A stretch of DNA of 64,000 nucleotides from Anaerolineales bacterium UBA5195 (GTDB taxonomy: Bacteria; Chloroflexota; Anaerolineae; Anaerolineales; Villigracilaceae), in the NCBI GenBank assembly GCA_002412925.1, contig DHVZ01000087.1, positions 62,001 to 126,000 of the forward strand, given 5' to 3'. Positions 9,661-18,477 of the stretch are shown here, one piece after another (the first letter of the stretch is position 1; every line of letters begins with the position of its first letter). Made by a program: the position numbers and the translations under genes. The notes beneath the pieces are model-generated. The model ran no database searches. It worked only from the letters and a program-made list of their open reading frames with translations, and had not been told where the DNA came from.

Positions 9661-11295
9661 CTATGGCAGCAGGATAAGACAGCCCTCATTGGGATTCAGG
9701 CTGAAACTGGACAGTTCTTCAACCCTGTCTTCACGCTCCAATTCGGTCGAAAGCGCGATGACGCCGCTCCCGGTATGGGGCAAACCCAGGGCTTGCTCCT
9801 GCCCCGAAAAATTCAGCGCCACCAGCAGGCGCTGATCGCGCGACTCTCGCTCGTAGACGAAGCAGTTTTGCTGTGCCCCGGCAGATTTGAGTTCGACAGA
9901 GCGATAGAGTCCGATTTTCAGGGCGGATGAACTCCGACGATACGCCAGCAGCTTCCGATAAAAATTTAATATCGAGCGGGGCTGCGCCAATTGACGCGCC
10001 ACGTTGACCTCCCTGTAATTGGCGGCCAGCGGCAGCCAGGGGCTTTTGGCTCCCGGCGCAGAGAAACCCGCCCGGGGAGAATCGTCCCATTGCATCGGTG
10101 TGCGCACGGGGTCGCGCCCAACGAGGTGGGCAATTTCAGGCTGGTTGACGGCAGGCGGGTCCTGCACCATTTCGGGGGGAATCGGAACGTTTTCCAGACC
10201 AAGTTCATCGCCGTAGTAACAGGTGGGGGTGCCGCGCAGGGTCAGCAAGAGCATGGCCGCCAGGCGCGCCTGGTGCGCGCCAACCCGGGTTGCCAGGCGA
10301 TGCCGGTCGTGGTTGCCAAGCACCCAGTTGGGCCAGGCCCCTGGGGGCAGCGCTATTTCATAGTCGTCCACCACCTTTTTTACGCTGGGAGCTTCCCAAC
10401 TTGTATCGATAAGCTGGAAATTGAACGGCAGGTGACATTCCTGCTGGCCGGGAGCGCCGTAATACTTCATCAACTCCGGGTTGGGCAGGTAGATTTCGCC
10501 AACCATCATCCGCTCAGCGTAGGAATCCAAGACGCTGCGCATGCCCTTGATAAGTTCATGGACTTCGGGCAGGTTGGCCGTGTGGATGTGCTGCAAACTG
10601 TCGAAGGGATTGATCCCGTTCCAATCGGGGTTGGGCGGCTCGTCACGGAAGAGCGGGTCCTTCATCATCAACCAGATGACATCCACGCGAAAGCCGTCCA
10701 CGCCCTGATCAAGCCAGAAACGCATGGTATCGTGGAGGGCGGAAACCACTGCGGGGTTGCGATAGTTCAGTTCGGGCTGCTGTCTGACGAACTCGTGCAG
10801 ATAATATTGTCCCGTCTTTTCGTCAAAGGTCCAGGCAGGGCCGCCGAAGAAAGAGCGCCAGTTGTTCGGGAGGCCGCCGCCAGGAGCAGGGTCACGCCAG
10901 ATGTACCAATCGCGTTTTGAATTATCACGGCTGCTCCGGCTTTCGATGAACCAGGGATGCTCATCCGAGGTATGGTTTGGGACCAGGTCGAGGATCAGCT
11001 TCATGCCGCGCCGGTGGGTTTCGGCCAGCAACCGCTCGAAATCGGAGAGGTTCCCGAAGAGCGGGTGGATGCCGCAGTAATCGGCCACGTCGTAGCCGAA
11101 GTCATGCATGGGCGAGGGATAAATCGGCGACAGCCAGACGGTATCCACGCCCAGGGTATCGCTGAGATAGTCCAGGCGCTGTGTAATTCCGACCAAGTCA
11201 CCGATACCGTCGCCGTTTGAATCTTGAAAACTGCGCGGGTAGATTTGGTAGATCACGCCCGTCTGCCACCAATGCGGGCAGGAATTATCTGACAT
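9661..11295 (-). CDS. GH13 alpha-glucosidase (oligo-1,6-glucosidase type)
   Basis: The 544-residue enzyme opens with GVIYQIYPRSFQDSNGDGIGDL. It has the GH13 regions: DLVPNHTSDEHPWF, the nucleophile Asp in GFRVDVIW (about residue 204), the acid/base Glu in MVGEIYLP and the transition-state Asp in LGNHDRHR. The QIYPRSF/GDGIGDL set fits alpha-glucosidases acting on short alpha-glucans, likely cytoplasmic as no signal peptide is seen. ATG 11295 has GAGGAG upstream, so I prefer it to the upstream start at 11358 inside the regulator gene. It begins 10 bp after the LuxR-type regulator, suggesting one operon under that two-component system. Confidence 0.92.
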   Translation of the reverse strand: MSDNSCPHWWQTGVIYQIYPRSFQDSNGDGIGDLVGITQRLDYLSDTLGVDTVWLSPIYPSPMHDFGYDVADYCGIHPLFGNLSDFERLLAETHRRGMKLILDLVPNHTSDEHPWFIESRSSRDNSKRDWYIWRDPAPGGGLPNNWRSFFGGPAWTFDEKTGQYYLHEFVRQQPELNYRNPAVVSALHDTMRFWLDQGVDGFRVDVIWLMMKDPLFRDEPPNPDWNGINPFDSLQHIHTANLPEVHELIKGMRSVLDSYAERMMVGEIYLPNPELMKYYGAPGQQECHLPFNFQLIDTSWEAPSVKKVVDDYEIALPPGAWPNWVLGNHDRHRLATRVGAHQARLAAMLLLTLRGTPTCYYGDELGLENVPIPPEMVQDPPAVNQPEIAHLVGRDPVRTPMQWDDSPRAGFSAPGAKSPWLPLAANYREVNVARQLAQPRSILNFYRKLLAYRRSSSALKIGLYRSVELKSAGAQQNCFVYERESRDQRLLVALNFSGQEQALGLPHTGSGVIALSTELEREDRVEELSSFSLNPNEGCLILLP

Positions 11296-11305
11296 AAGAA
11301 TCTCC

Positions 11306-11989
11306 TCATTCGCCGGAATCCGAATCCGCGAGCAGTCCCAGCTTCCGCGCTTTGGCAATTGCGGCAGCCCTGGTGCGCACTTCCAGGCGCAGGTAAGCCC
11401 CCGAAAGCAGGTTGCGCAGGGTCGAGCTGGCGATGCCCAGCCGCGCGGCCAGTTCCGCGGTGCTCACATCGGGATAGGCTGCGCAAATCGACAAAATCTC
11501 CATCTGGCGCAGAGTCAAAAGGGAGCCTGTGGATTTCGCCAAGGTTCCGCGCATGTTCTGGTAAGCGCCCTGGCTGAAATAAACCCCGCCACTGGCCGTC
11601 ATCAACACAATTTTCGCAAGTTGCTGGATGGAGGCCTGGTCGTGCTTGAAGATATAGCCGCTGATGCCTGCCTCAATCAAAGCTTCAATCAGGGTGTTTT
11701 GTGTCAGCACTGAAATTGCCAGAATGCGCAAACCCGGATATTTATCCAGCAAGCCGGGAAGCATGTGCAGGATCGGAAAAGGATTGCCGTTTTCGGGAGA
11801 GGCCGGGATGTTGATATCCATCAAAAGCACATCCGCCGGATGACTGGCAAGCAGCGGCTCCAGGTCCTCGCCAAAGGAGGCCGCGCCAACCACCTGGATT
11901 TCTGGCGCTGTACTCAGTCGATAGATATACCCATCGACGATACTTTGATGATCTTCGAGAATTGCCACCCTCACCTGGGGACCTGCCAT
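11306..11989 (-). CDS. NarL/LuxR-type response regulator
   Basis: The receiver has the acidic pair in ILEDH, the phospho-acceptor in VLLMDINIP and the Lys in YIFKHD. The C-terminus carries a LuxR-like helix-turn-helix: LTLRQMEILSICAAYPDVS then TAELAARLGIASSTLRNLLS. The recognition helix is divergent for the family. ATG 11989 follows GGGAGGTGTGAC, an excellent ribosome-binding site. The partner kinase is probably the PAS kinase at 12247-15132, and the GH13 gene is directly downstream. Confidence 0.88.
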   Translation of the reverse strand: MAGPQVRVAILEDHQSIVDGYIYRLSTAPEIQVVGAASFGEDLEPLLASHPADVLLMDINIPASPENGNPFPILHMLPGLLDKYPGLRILAISVLTQNTLIEALIEAGISGYIFKHDQASIQQLAKIVLMTASGGVYFSQGAYQNMRGTLAKSTGSLLTLRQMEILSICAAYPDVSTAELAARLGIASSTLRNLLSGAYLRLEVRTRAAAIAKARKLGLLADSDSGE

Positions 11990-12017
11990 GTCACACCTCC
12001 CATGTTTACAATCCATT

Positions 12018-12105
12018 CGGCTCTTTGGGAATCACCGTGGTCAGACCCCGCACCCTTCACCCCGTAAACCCATCGGGGCAGGCAGGAAAATCCCGGAGAC
12101 CCATC
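12018..12105. repeat. Dispersed leader-like repeat, copy A
   Basis: The sequence CGGCTCTTTGGGAATCACCG, then CAGACCCCGCAC and GGAAAATCCCGGAGACCC, recurs with changes at 39246-39308. It lies between the PAS kinase and its regulator gene, so it may belong to the regulator leader. Confidence 0.6.
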
Positions 12106-12111
12106 CATTCT

Positions 12112-12162
12112 CAGTACTTCACGAAAGTTGAAAGAGTTTCCGAGAGGCTTCGTGAACTACTG
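12112..12162 (+). repeat. Dispersed palindromic repeat, copy B
   Basis: The ends AGTACTTCACGAA and TTCGTGAACTACT pair at 12 of 13 positions, so the 51-bp unit can fold on itself. Its reverse complement recurs at 9499-9545, and a 14-bp part recurs at 6814-6830. Confidence 0.75.
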
Positions 12163-12246
12163 ACTGTTGATTATACAAAGAACGGCAACCCGCGCGGCGG
12201 AAGCGTTACAAATGCCTATCTCCGGGCCAGAATCAATCCCTTCGGT

Positions 12247-15132
12247 TTAAAACGTCCGCGTTTCACCCGTCAATGGGATCACGGCCTTCAAGGTTGTTCC
12301 GCGTCTTCGGCCAGACTTGATTTCCAACCTGCCGCCGAGCAGGCCGAGCCGCTCTTCCATGCCGAGCAAGCCAATCCCTTTGGGCGTGGAGGCCGCGTCA
12401 AAACCTGTGCCGTTGTCTTTCACTAAAATTACTATGCCGCCTGCCTCGCGGCGCAGGCTGACATAAGCCTCGCTGGCCCGGGCATGTTTGACCACATTGG
12501 TAACAGCTTCCTGAACGAATCGATACAGGCTGATGCTGACTTCTTCAGACAGGCCGGGCAAGTCCCCGGCGCCGCTGTACGTGAGGGGAAAGCGGGTTTC
12601 GTCGGAAAAGTTCCGGCAAAAGTCCTTCAGGGCCAGGTCGATCCCGGCTACATCCAGGATCGGCGGACGCAGCCCGTGCGCCAGGTTCCGGATTTGCCGG
12701 TTCAATTCGTCGACCTGTGTCATGGTCTTTGCGATTTTTCCGCGTGTCTCATCCAGGTCCGGCGGGGTTTCAGCCAGGATCTCATCCAGGCTGAATTTCA
12801 GGCCGATCAACGCCTGCCCGGTCTGATCGTGCAATTCTCGCGAAAGACGCCGGCGCTCGTTTTCCTGGGCTGAAACGGTCAGGTGGGTCAGCTCACGCAG
12901 TTTCGCCCGGCTGCTTTCCAGTTCTGCTGTGCGCTCGGCCACGCGTTGTTCGAGGGAGTTTTTTGCATCGCGCAAAGATTCTTCGAGGGCTTTGCGTTCA
13001 GTAATGTCACGGGAGATCCCCAGAATTTTTTTGACTGCGCCGGATTCGTCTTTGAGCGGCACCAACCAGCTGCTGAGCCACAATTCACCCCTCGGAAGCG
13101 GCAACCGGCTTTCTGTGAACATAGGCTGTCCATGTTCAAACACTTTTTGAAAATTCCCGAGGTGCCGGTCGTTGATAGAGACCGGGAAAAAGCGGGAACG
13201 TGGCAACCCAACGATTTCTTCGGAGGTCATCCCAATCAACTGGGCAGCATACTGATTAACATATTCTATCTGGTCATCAGCGTTTATGATCACGATGATA
13301 TCGTGCGCGGTTTCGGCCAGGCTGCGATAGCGCTCTTCAGATTCACGCAAAGCACGTTCAGTCTGTTTGCGCGAGGTGATATCTTCGATGAAGCCCTCAA
13401 AAAATTGTAACTGACCGGCCTCATCCGTGATTGTCTTGACGGTTAATTGACCGATGAACGTGCTGCCATCTTTCCGAAGGTATATATTTTCGAAGACATT
13501 CAGGGCCGGGTTTTCTGTCCGCAGGCGGATAATCTCTGCCCGGCGCTGTGGGTCGGCAAAGATTTCAGACGTATCCTTGATGACAGCCTTGAAATCTTCC
13601 GGCGATTGGTAACCGAACATGCGCGCAAACTCAGGGTTGACTGCGATGACCTTTCCATCCAGCGCAGATTGGAAGATCGCCAGGCTGGCATTCTCGAACA
13701 GTTCACGGTAACGCCTTTCGCGCTCACGCAAAGCTTCTTCAATTAGCTTTTGCGGTGTGATATCGACCCACGAACCGACCAGACCCAGCGGCCTGCCATT
13801 CAAGTCCCGAGTCTCTTTCACTTCGTCGCGGATCCAACGATAACTTCCATCCTTGTGTAAAAACCGGTATTGGCGGGTGAGACTCCCGGCTTTTTTCAGG
13901 TGGCTCAAATCAATTTGAGCCACCTGTTGGTCGTCTGGATGGATGCGCCCCTTCCAGAAATCGCCTTCCTCGATAAACTGGTGCGCCGCATACCCCAGCA
14001 GCGCAGAGACATTTTCGCTAATGAAGGAAATCGCCTGATCTTCCGACAGCCCAAGATTGTAGAGCACCGTTGGACTGCGCACGACCAGTTCATCCAGGCG
14101 CTCATTTGTCTGACGCAGCTCGATCGTTTTCTCAATCACCTCTGATTCCAAACCGTCCTTCTCAGCCAGCAAAGCCTGCTCCATCTTTTTGCGCAAAGTG
14201 ACATCACGGCCCACGCTGAGCATAGCCTGCGGCTGGCCAGCTGAATCTTTGATGACCGACGCGCTTAACTCAACCCAAAAAGACACGCCTTCTTTATTCA
14301 AGGCGCGATATTCATCCCTCTCTGACGCTTGATTCTCCCGAAGCCGGTCAAAAACAGCCTTGGCGCGCGGTCGGTCCTCGGGCAGAAAAAATTCCCAGAC
14401 CGGTTTGCCAGCGACTTCCTCTGCATCCACATACCCAAAAAGCGCCAGGCCGGCCGGGTTCACAAGCATGAGCTTCCCGCCAGGATCGGTGAGCGCAACC
14501 AAGTCCGGAGAAATTTCCACCAGGGTACGGTAACGCTCTTCACTTTCCCTGAGCGCGGTATTGGCTTGGCTCAACCGCTCGATATGGCGTTCCAGGCTCA
14601 GGGTTGCCATCCAGATCAAGGTTGCCAGCAGAAAAAAGACAACAATTGGAGGCAAGGGTTGAGGGCTTGGATCGGTTAAGAACGCAGCGATTTCAACAAT
14701 TACAGAGCTGACCAGCGCCAGGATAAAACTGGCTGAAGGCCTGATGAGAATAGACGAGGCGATAATCGGCAGCGAAAAAAACAATAAGCCTCTGCCGTTA
14801 GCCAGTTGGGCAGGAGTGTCAAAAAGACCCAAGATCAGAAGCAGCACTACAAAAATGGGGCCAGCCAAATAAGCCGCTCTTGAATGATTGAGAACAAACA
14901 GGCCAGCCAGGATAGGCACAATGAAAACCGAGGAAAAGAAAACGGCAAGCAAGCCTGTATAATCTAGCGCTTTCTGTGTTTCCCAGATGGCAATCGCCGA
15001 AATCACCACAATAAGTGCCATACATCCAAACACCCCCAGCAGGATGTCGAGCAATCTTTGGCGGCGCGTTTCTTCACTGACAGAAACGGGCACATCAAAC
15101 AGGCTTACAAGTTGAGAAATTTTTATTTTCAT
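12247..15132 (-). CDS. Membrane PAS-domain histidine kinase (HisKA_3 type)
   Basis: The 961-residue protein has about six N-terminal TM helices (residues 28-180), four PAS/PAC units each ending near SVGRDVT, GSWVDIT, EGFIEDIT and LGISRDIT, and a HisKA_3 domain with the phospho-acceptor His in SRELHDQTGQ (about residue 766). The HATPase has N box VQEAVTNVVKHA and G box DNGTGFD. This kinase class partners NarL/LuxR-type regulators, which matches the next gene at 11306. The signal is unknown; redox or energy sensing is common for PAS proteins but is not shown here. Confidence 0.92.
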   Translation of the reverse strand: MKIKISQLVSLFDVPVSVSEETRRQRLLDILLGVFGCMALIVVISAIAIWETQKALDYTGLLAVFFSSVFIVPILAGLFVLNHSRAAYLAGPIFVVLLLILGLFDTPAQLANGRGLLFFSLPIIASSILIRPSASFILALVSSVIVEIAAFLTDPSPQPLPPIVVFFLLATLIWMATLSLERHIERLSQANTALRESEERYRTLVEISPDLVALTDPGGKLMLVNPAGLALFGYVDAEEVAGKPVWEFFLPEDRPRAKAVFDRLRENQASERDEYRALNKEGVSFWVELSASVIKDSAGQPQAMLSVGRDVTLRKKMEQALLAEKDGLESEVIEKTIELRQTNERLDELVVRSPTVLYNLGLSEDQAISFISENVSALLGYAAHQFIEEGDFWKGRIHPDDQQVAQIDLSHLKKAGSLTRQYRFLHKDGSYRWIRDEVKETRDLNGRPLGLVGSWVDITPQKLIEEALRERERRYRELFENASLAIFQSALDGKVIAVNPEFARMFGYQSPEDFKAVIKDTSEIFADPQRRAEIIRLRTENPALNVFENIYLRKDGSTFIGQLTVKTITDEAGQLQFFEGFIEDITSRKQTERALRESEERYRSLAETAHDIIVIINADDQIEYVNQYAAQLIGMTSEEIVGLPRSRFFPVSINDRHLGNFQKVFEHGQPMFTESRLPLPRGELWLSSWLVPLKDESGAVKKILGISRDITERKALEESLRDAKNSLEQRVAERTAELESSRAKLRELTHLTVSAQENERRRLSRELHDQTGQALIGLKFSLDEILAETPPDLDETRGKIAKTMTQVDELNRQIRNLAHGLRPPILDVAGIDLALKDFCRNFSDETRFPLTYSGAGDLPGLSEEVSISLYRFVQEAVTNVVKHARASEAYVSLRREAGGIVILVKDNGTGFDAASTPKGIGLLGMEERLGLLGGRLEIKSGRRRGTTLKAVIPLTGETRTF

Positions 15133-15189
15133 GGCTTGGCTTCTCAGATTGATTGGTTTTTCGATCGTGCGGGGAAGGCATTCTGCCGG

Positions 15190-15391
15190 TTGTCAGGAAG
15201 GCTGGTCTCGATGAACGTAACTGACCGTTGGCGATATATACCACGACAGGCCAGCAATCCTCCTAGTCGCATAGGATTTCGCCCTTACCAACCATGCGCC
15301 TGCACGTCAGCCGGGCCAAGGCTTCACGCCCGGAATCGCTCAACTGCCCAAAGACATCCGTTTTCGTCAATTTTTCCGGTTGGAGGCTCAT
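15190..15391 (-). pseudogene. Broken Crp/Fnr-family regulator (N-terminal remnant)
   Basis: From ATG 15391, preceded by AAGGATTGC, the frame reads MSLQPEKLTKTDVFGQLSDS and later RRMVGKGEILCD, the usual start of a cyclic-nucleotide-binding Crp/Fnr domain. It then meets TAG at 15263-15265, and continues in frame as EDCWPVVVYIANGQLRS before similarity stops. The expected residue at the TAG is Gln, one base away. The rest of the sensor domain and the helix-turn-helix are missing. It is read away from the intact Crp/Fnr gene at 15899. Confidence 0.7.
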
Positions 15392-15424
15392 GCAATCCTT
15401 CTCGATAAAGGCGATGGATTTCTT

Positions 15425-15438
15425 GACTTTTGTAAAAG
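15425..15438. promoter_or_regulatory. Candidate Crp/Fnr-type site upstream of the broken regulator
   Basis: GACTTTTGTAAAAG contains 5-bp inverted arms (CTTTT/AAAAG). Similar TTTTGTC-centred sites occur at 16621, 18406 and 39129. The site lies 34 bp upstream of the broken regulator start. Function is inferred from recurrence only. Confidence 0.35.
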
Positions 15439-15439
15439 T

Positions 15440-15898
15440 ATTGTACGCGAGAATACTGTAATCTCATGGTGAATTCCGTCACTATTCCCCAGGAGGTCTG
15501 TCGCAAGCTGCTTTCCACTTCACGCCAGGTACATCTCGCAGTCGTTTCCCTGATCGTGCTAGTGCCGCAATCTTGATGATTGTTGTGGTGCCACTCACCG
15601 ATTTCGACATGGTCAACCCAATCGTCAAGGCGCAGCAGGCGCATTGAGAAGTTCACAGCTGAGGGCAACCACAGGCGCCTGGTCGAAGAAATATAAGCGC
15701 CCAACAATTGAATAAACCAATGGGCAGCGAAAAATCGCTGTCCATCTTGCTTTTATCCCTGCCTGGCCAGATCTTCCAGTCCGCTTCGATCGGTGAACTA
15801 CCTGGAAACTTGCGCGCGAAATGGGTCGCCGGAACTGAAAGTGCCTCAAGCCCTGAAAATTCCGAGTAAAATGAGAAGCGGACAAAAACGCATCTCGC
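15440..15898. other. Intergenic stretch without a recognisable gene
   Basis: Open frames exist on both strands but none gives a recognisable protein or a ribosome-binding site. TAAAAT at 15872-15877 could be part of a promoter for the Crp/Fnr gene. Confidence 0.5.
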
Positions 15899-16612
15899 AT
15901 GACTCTTAACCTGCCTCCTGCCCCCCAGACTCTCGCGCGGCTGAAAGCGCTCCTCGCCCGAATCCGCCACTTTGACGACCTCCCGCCCGAGGTCCAGGAA
16001 AGCCTCGCCGCGTCCGCCTCGCCGCGTCACTTCAAGGCGGGACAGGTCATCTACATCGAAGGCGAGCCTGCGGATGCGTTCTACCTGCTCGAGCGCGGCT
16101 GGATCAAGGCCACACGCATGTCGCGCGACGGGCGTGAGCAAGCCATGTTGTTTCTCGAATCGGGGGAAATTTTTGGGGATATTGCCGTGTTCAGCGGCAC
16201 AACTTATCCCGGCACGGTGATGACACTCGAAGATGTGGAAGTATGGGCCATCCCCGCTCAGGATTTTTTGACCCTCACAAATCAATATCCTGCTTTGGCG
16301 ATGGCGGTCATCCGCCACCTGAGCGACCGCGTACTACATTACATCGGGTTGGTGGAAGACCTGTCCCTGCGCAACGTGGAGGCGCGCATCGCAAATACAC
16401 TTTTGCAACATGCCGAATCGATTGATGGACAGTTGCTTGTCCCGCGCCGCGGATGGACCACGTTCGACGAAATGGCAGTGCGCCTCGGCACCGTGCGGGA
16501 TGTGTTGAGCCGCGCATTGAAAACGCTCGAAACGGAGGGATTGCTCAGGGTGGAGAAACAGGCCATCGTCCTGCTCGATCCAAAGGGGTTGGCAGAACGC
16601 GGAAATTTGTGA
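15899..16612 (+). CDS. Crp/Fnr-family transcriptional regulator
   Basis: The 237-residue protein has a cyclic-nucleotide-binding fold (FKAGQVIYIEGEPADAFYLL, then GEIFGDIAVFSG), a long dimer helix and a winged helix-turn-helix with recognition region GTVRDVLSRALKTLE. There is no N-terminal Cys cluster, so it is not an iron-sulfur FNR; this fits the heme-type, NO-sensing DNR/NNR group, though the ligand is inference. It heads the nitrogen-oxide locus and is the natural candidate for binding the palindromes at 23341 and 24546. No good ribosome-binding site is visible before the ATG. Confidence 0.9.
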   Translation: MTLNLPPAPQTLARLKALLARIRHFDDLPPEVQESLAASASPRHFKAGQVIYIEGEPADAFYLLERGWIKATRMSRDGREQAMLFLESGEIFGDIAVFSGTTYPGTVMTLEDVEVWAIPAQDFLTLTNQYPALAMAVIRHLSDRVLHYIGLVEDLSLRNVEARIANTLLQHAESIDGQLLVPRRGWTTFDEMAVRLGTVRDVLSRALKTLETEGLLRVEKQAIVLLDPKGLAERGNL

Positions 16613-16634
16613 AATTTCACACGACAAAAGTCGT
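16609..16634. promoter_or_regulatory. Adjacent palindromes (candidate operator)
   Basis: Two palindromes touch: GTGAAATTTCAC (16609-16620, perfect) and ACGACAAAAGTCGT (16621-16634, 5-bp arms). TATACA follows at 16634 and could be a -10 box. They overlap the regulator stop codon and precede the BON gene, so autoregulation or control of the BON gene is plausible. Confidence 0.5.
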
Positions 16635-16640
16635 ATACAA

Positions 16641-16682
16641 AAAACAGGTCAGTCTGTACACTGGAACAGATCGACCTGTTTT
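16641..16682 (+). terminator. Probable terminator or 5' UTR hairpin
   Basis: AAAACAGGTC (16641-16650) pairs with GACCTGTTTT (16673-16682), followed by GTTTTG. It would end the regulator transcript, or sit in the leader of the BON gene that starts 16 bp later. Confidence 0.6.
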
Positions 16683-16697
16683 GTTTTGTGAAACAAG

Positions 16698-17009
16698 ATG
16701 AAAAGTATCCCTATTCAAACTACCGATGAAAAACTGCGCACCGCCATCCTGGCCCGCTTCGCAGCTGATGACCGCACCGCCTGCGCCAACCTGCGCGTGG
16801 GTGTCAACAACGGTATTGCCCATTTGGCAGGTGCAGTGACATCCATCGAGACACACATCCTCGCAGCGGAACTGGCCGAAGATGTGACAGGGATCCGCGG
16901 CGTGGTCAACCGCATCGAAGCGCCTGGCGCGCCCAATCCGGCCAGAACGGTCAATCTCAATGCACAGTGCAAACAGAAAAGTATTCCCGCTCGGAGCGCG
17001 AATCGTTGA
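16698..17009 (+). CDS. BON-domain protein
   Basis: The 103-residue protein carries a single BON domain: DEKLRTAILARFAADDRTAC, then LRVGVNNGIAHLAGAVTSIE and VTGIRGVVNRIEA. BON domains are thought to bind membranes or lipids or to modulate partner proteins; here there is no signal peptide, so it is cytoplasmic. It lies just after the Crp/Fnr gene and may be controlled by the palindromes at 16609-16634. The last 25 residues look unstructured. Confidence 0.75.
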   Translation: MKSIPIQTTDEKLRTAILARFAADDRTACANLRVGVNNGIAHLAGAVTSIETHILAAELAEDVTGIRGVVNRIEAPGAPNPARTVNLNAQCKQKSIPARSANR

Positions 17010-17059
17010 CGAATCTTGCAGCTGAATTAACTCGCAACAGAATTAAAAGGAGAACTGAA

Positions 17060-17866
17060 ATGAAAAACAATCATAAACTTGGGGCTGTCCTGGCAATACT
17101 TGGTGTTCTGGCAGGGATATTGTGCCTGTATTTCCTGGCACAAACCTACAACACCGTCATCCATACCCATTTTGCGGCTGGCCAGTGGGAGGAAAGCAAT
17201 ACGGTTCGGATTGTTTATGCCGTCCTGGGTTGGCTGGGAACGGCTGCCGGGGCGCTCTCCGTGACTGTTTTGTGGGGCTTCCTGAACAAACAGGCTTGGG
17301 CCTGGTTCTGGGGAGCAGTTGCCGCAACCATCCTCCTGCTGACCGGATTCTTCCCCGCCATCCCTGCCATGGACAGCCACCTGCCCACCCCGACCCTGAT
17401 GGTCTTTGGGCTGGCGCTCGTGATGTGGTTTGGAATGCTCATCATTGGCGGCGTGGATAGGAAAATCATCACGCTCACCTTCATCGCCGGGCTGGCATAC
17501 GTCTTAACTTTCATCGATGGTGTCGCTCCGATTTCCAAGTTCCAAACCACTTTCCAGTCAGCCGAAACATTTGTCCAGAATCAGGATGCTTTCTGGAATG
17601 GGATGTACGTCATTTTGCAGCAGGTGAGTTGGTGGGGCGCGGCCGCCTGGGCGGTTTTCATTTTTGCGGCGTTCAAGCAAAAACCCTGGACGATTCCGGT
17701 GGGAATTTTCGCGGCCGCGATGTCGATGATTGGCGGTTACCCGATGGGTATCCATAACGTGACGGAAGTGGGCCGTTTCTCAATGTTTCTTCCCGCCCCG
17801 CTCCTGAGCACTGGTTTGCTAATCTACTTATTGCTCCCGTCCACCCGCAAGTGGCTGACTGGTTGA
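17060..17866 (+). CDS. Multi-pass membrane protein of unknown function
   Basis: The 268-residue protein has seven or eight hydrophobic helices and no catalytic motif that I recognise. ATG 17060 follows AAAAGGAGAAC, so the longer frame from 16967 is not used. Its place between the Crp/Fnr-BON pair and the heme-copper-like gene suggests a role in the same nitrogen-oxide process. Scattered His residues (HTHF, DSHLP, GIHN) could bind metal but this is speculation. Confidence 0.7.
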   Translation: MKNNHKLGAVLAILGVLAGILCLYFLAQTYNTVIHTHFAAGQWEESNTVRIVYAVLGWLGTAAGALSVTVLWGFLNKQAWAWFWGAVAATILLLTGFFPAIPAMDSHLPTPTLMVFGLALVMWFGMLIIGGVDRKIITLTFIAGLAYVLTFIDGVAPISKFQTTFQSAETFVQNQDAFWNGMYVILQQVSWWGAAAWAVFIFAAFKQKPWTIPVGIFAAAMSMIGGYPMGIHNVTEVGRFSMFLPAPLLSTGLLIYLLLPSTRKWLTG

Positions 17867-17986
17867 TTCTTGGATTGGGTGCGCATTAATTGTGATTTTT
17901 GTCATACCGACCCAATCATTTTTGTGCAACAATTCACAATAAGGGTTGCGCTTGCGCCCCATTCAGCCAAGGAAAATGCCGTCAGC

Positions 17987-18397
17987 TTGTTCACACTCGA
18001 TTTCCTCGGCCTGGGCATCCTGGCTTCCCCGCTCGTGCTGAAGATTGCCAGCCTGATTCCGCTCGGAATTTCGATAGGGCTGGCCGAGGAATATTTCCCG
18101 GCCTGGAAAAAGTACTTCAAATGGTTTGCGGCGGTCGGTTATGTCGCCATCGCGCTGACCAGCCTGGGCGGTATGGATTTGCTCAAGAAAATTGTCGTTC
18201 CGCTCTTTCACAGCGTTGCCGGGCCGGTTATTTCCCTTGGCCCATTCTTTGCCAAGTCTGCGCCGAAAGGCTTCTTCTCGGTTGGGATTGGCGGCCTGCT
18301 GATTGGCATGGGCGGCATCGTGCCGGGATTCGCAAAAAAGGATAATGCCTCTCCCGGCCAGGTTTTGCCCACCTTGCCGGGATTTTTATCTGGGTGA
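17987..18397 (+). CDS. Small membrane protein of unknown function
   Basis: The frame has about four hydrophobic helices (LGLGILASPLVLKIASLIPL, then YVAIALTSLGG and FSVGIGGLLIGMGG). No ATG start exists. TTG 17987 with AAGGAA 12 bp upstream is my choice; the frame is open back to TTG 17870. The preceding 120 bp hold inverted arms ATTGTGA/TTCACAAT (about 17887-17942), so a promoter is likely there. It may be a subunit or assembly factor for the oxidase-like protein that follows; this is context only. Confidence 0.5.
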   Translation: MFTLDFLGLGILASPLVLKIASLIPLGISIGLAEEYFPAWKKYFKWFAAVGYVAIALTSLGGMDLLKKIVVPLFHSVAGPVISLGPFFAKSAPKGFFSVGIGGLLIGMGGIVPGFAKKDNASPGQVLPTLPGFLSG

Positions 18398-18405
18398 TAA
18401 TTCAT

Positions 18406-18443
18406 CTTTTGTCAAAGACTTGCTGTTCTTTTTGTGATATTGT
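18406..18443 (+). promoter_or_regulatory. Candidate promoter of the oxidase-like operon
   Basis: CTTTTGTCAAAG (18406-18417) is a near-palindrome, and GATATT or TATTGT at 18436-18443 could be a -10 box. With a start of transcription near 18453 the site centre would be at about -41.5. Confidence 0.4.
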
Positions 18444-18477
18444 TCTCATGAGAACACACTATTCAGGAGCCAAATCC

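Noticed and set aside
9991..10920. Plus-strand open frame of 309 codons opposite the GH13 gene
   Set aside because: The minus strand encodes an intact GH13 enzyme with all catalytic motifs; the antisense frame has no recognisable domain.
15324..15707. Minus-strand frame of 127 codons
   Set aside because: It overlaps the Crp/Fnr remnant in another frame and shows no recognisable motif.
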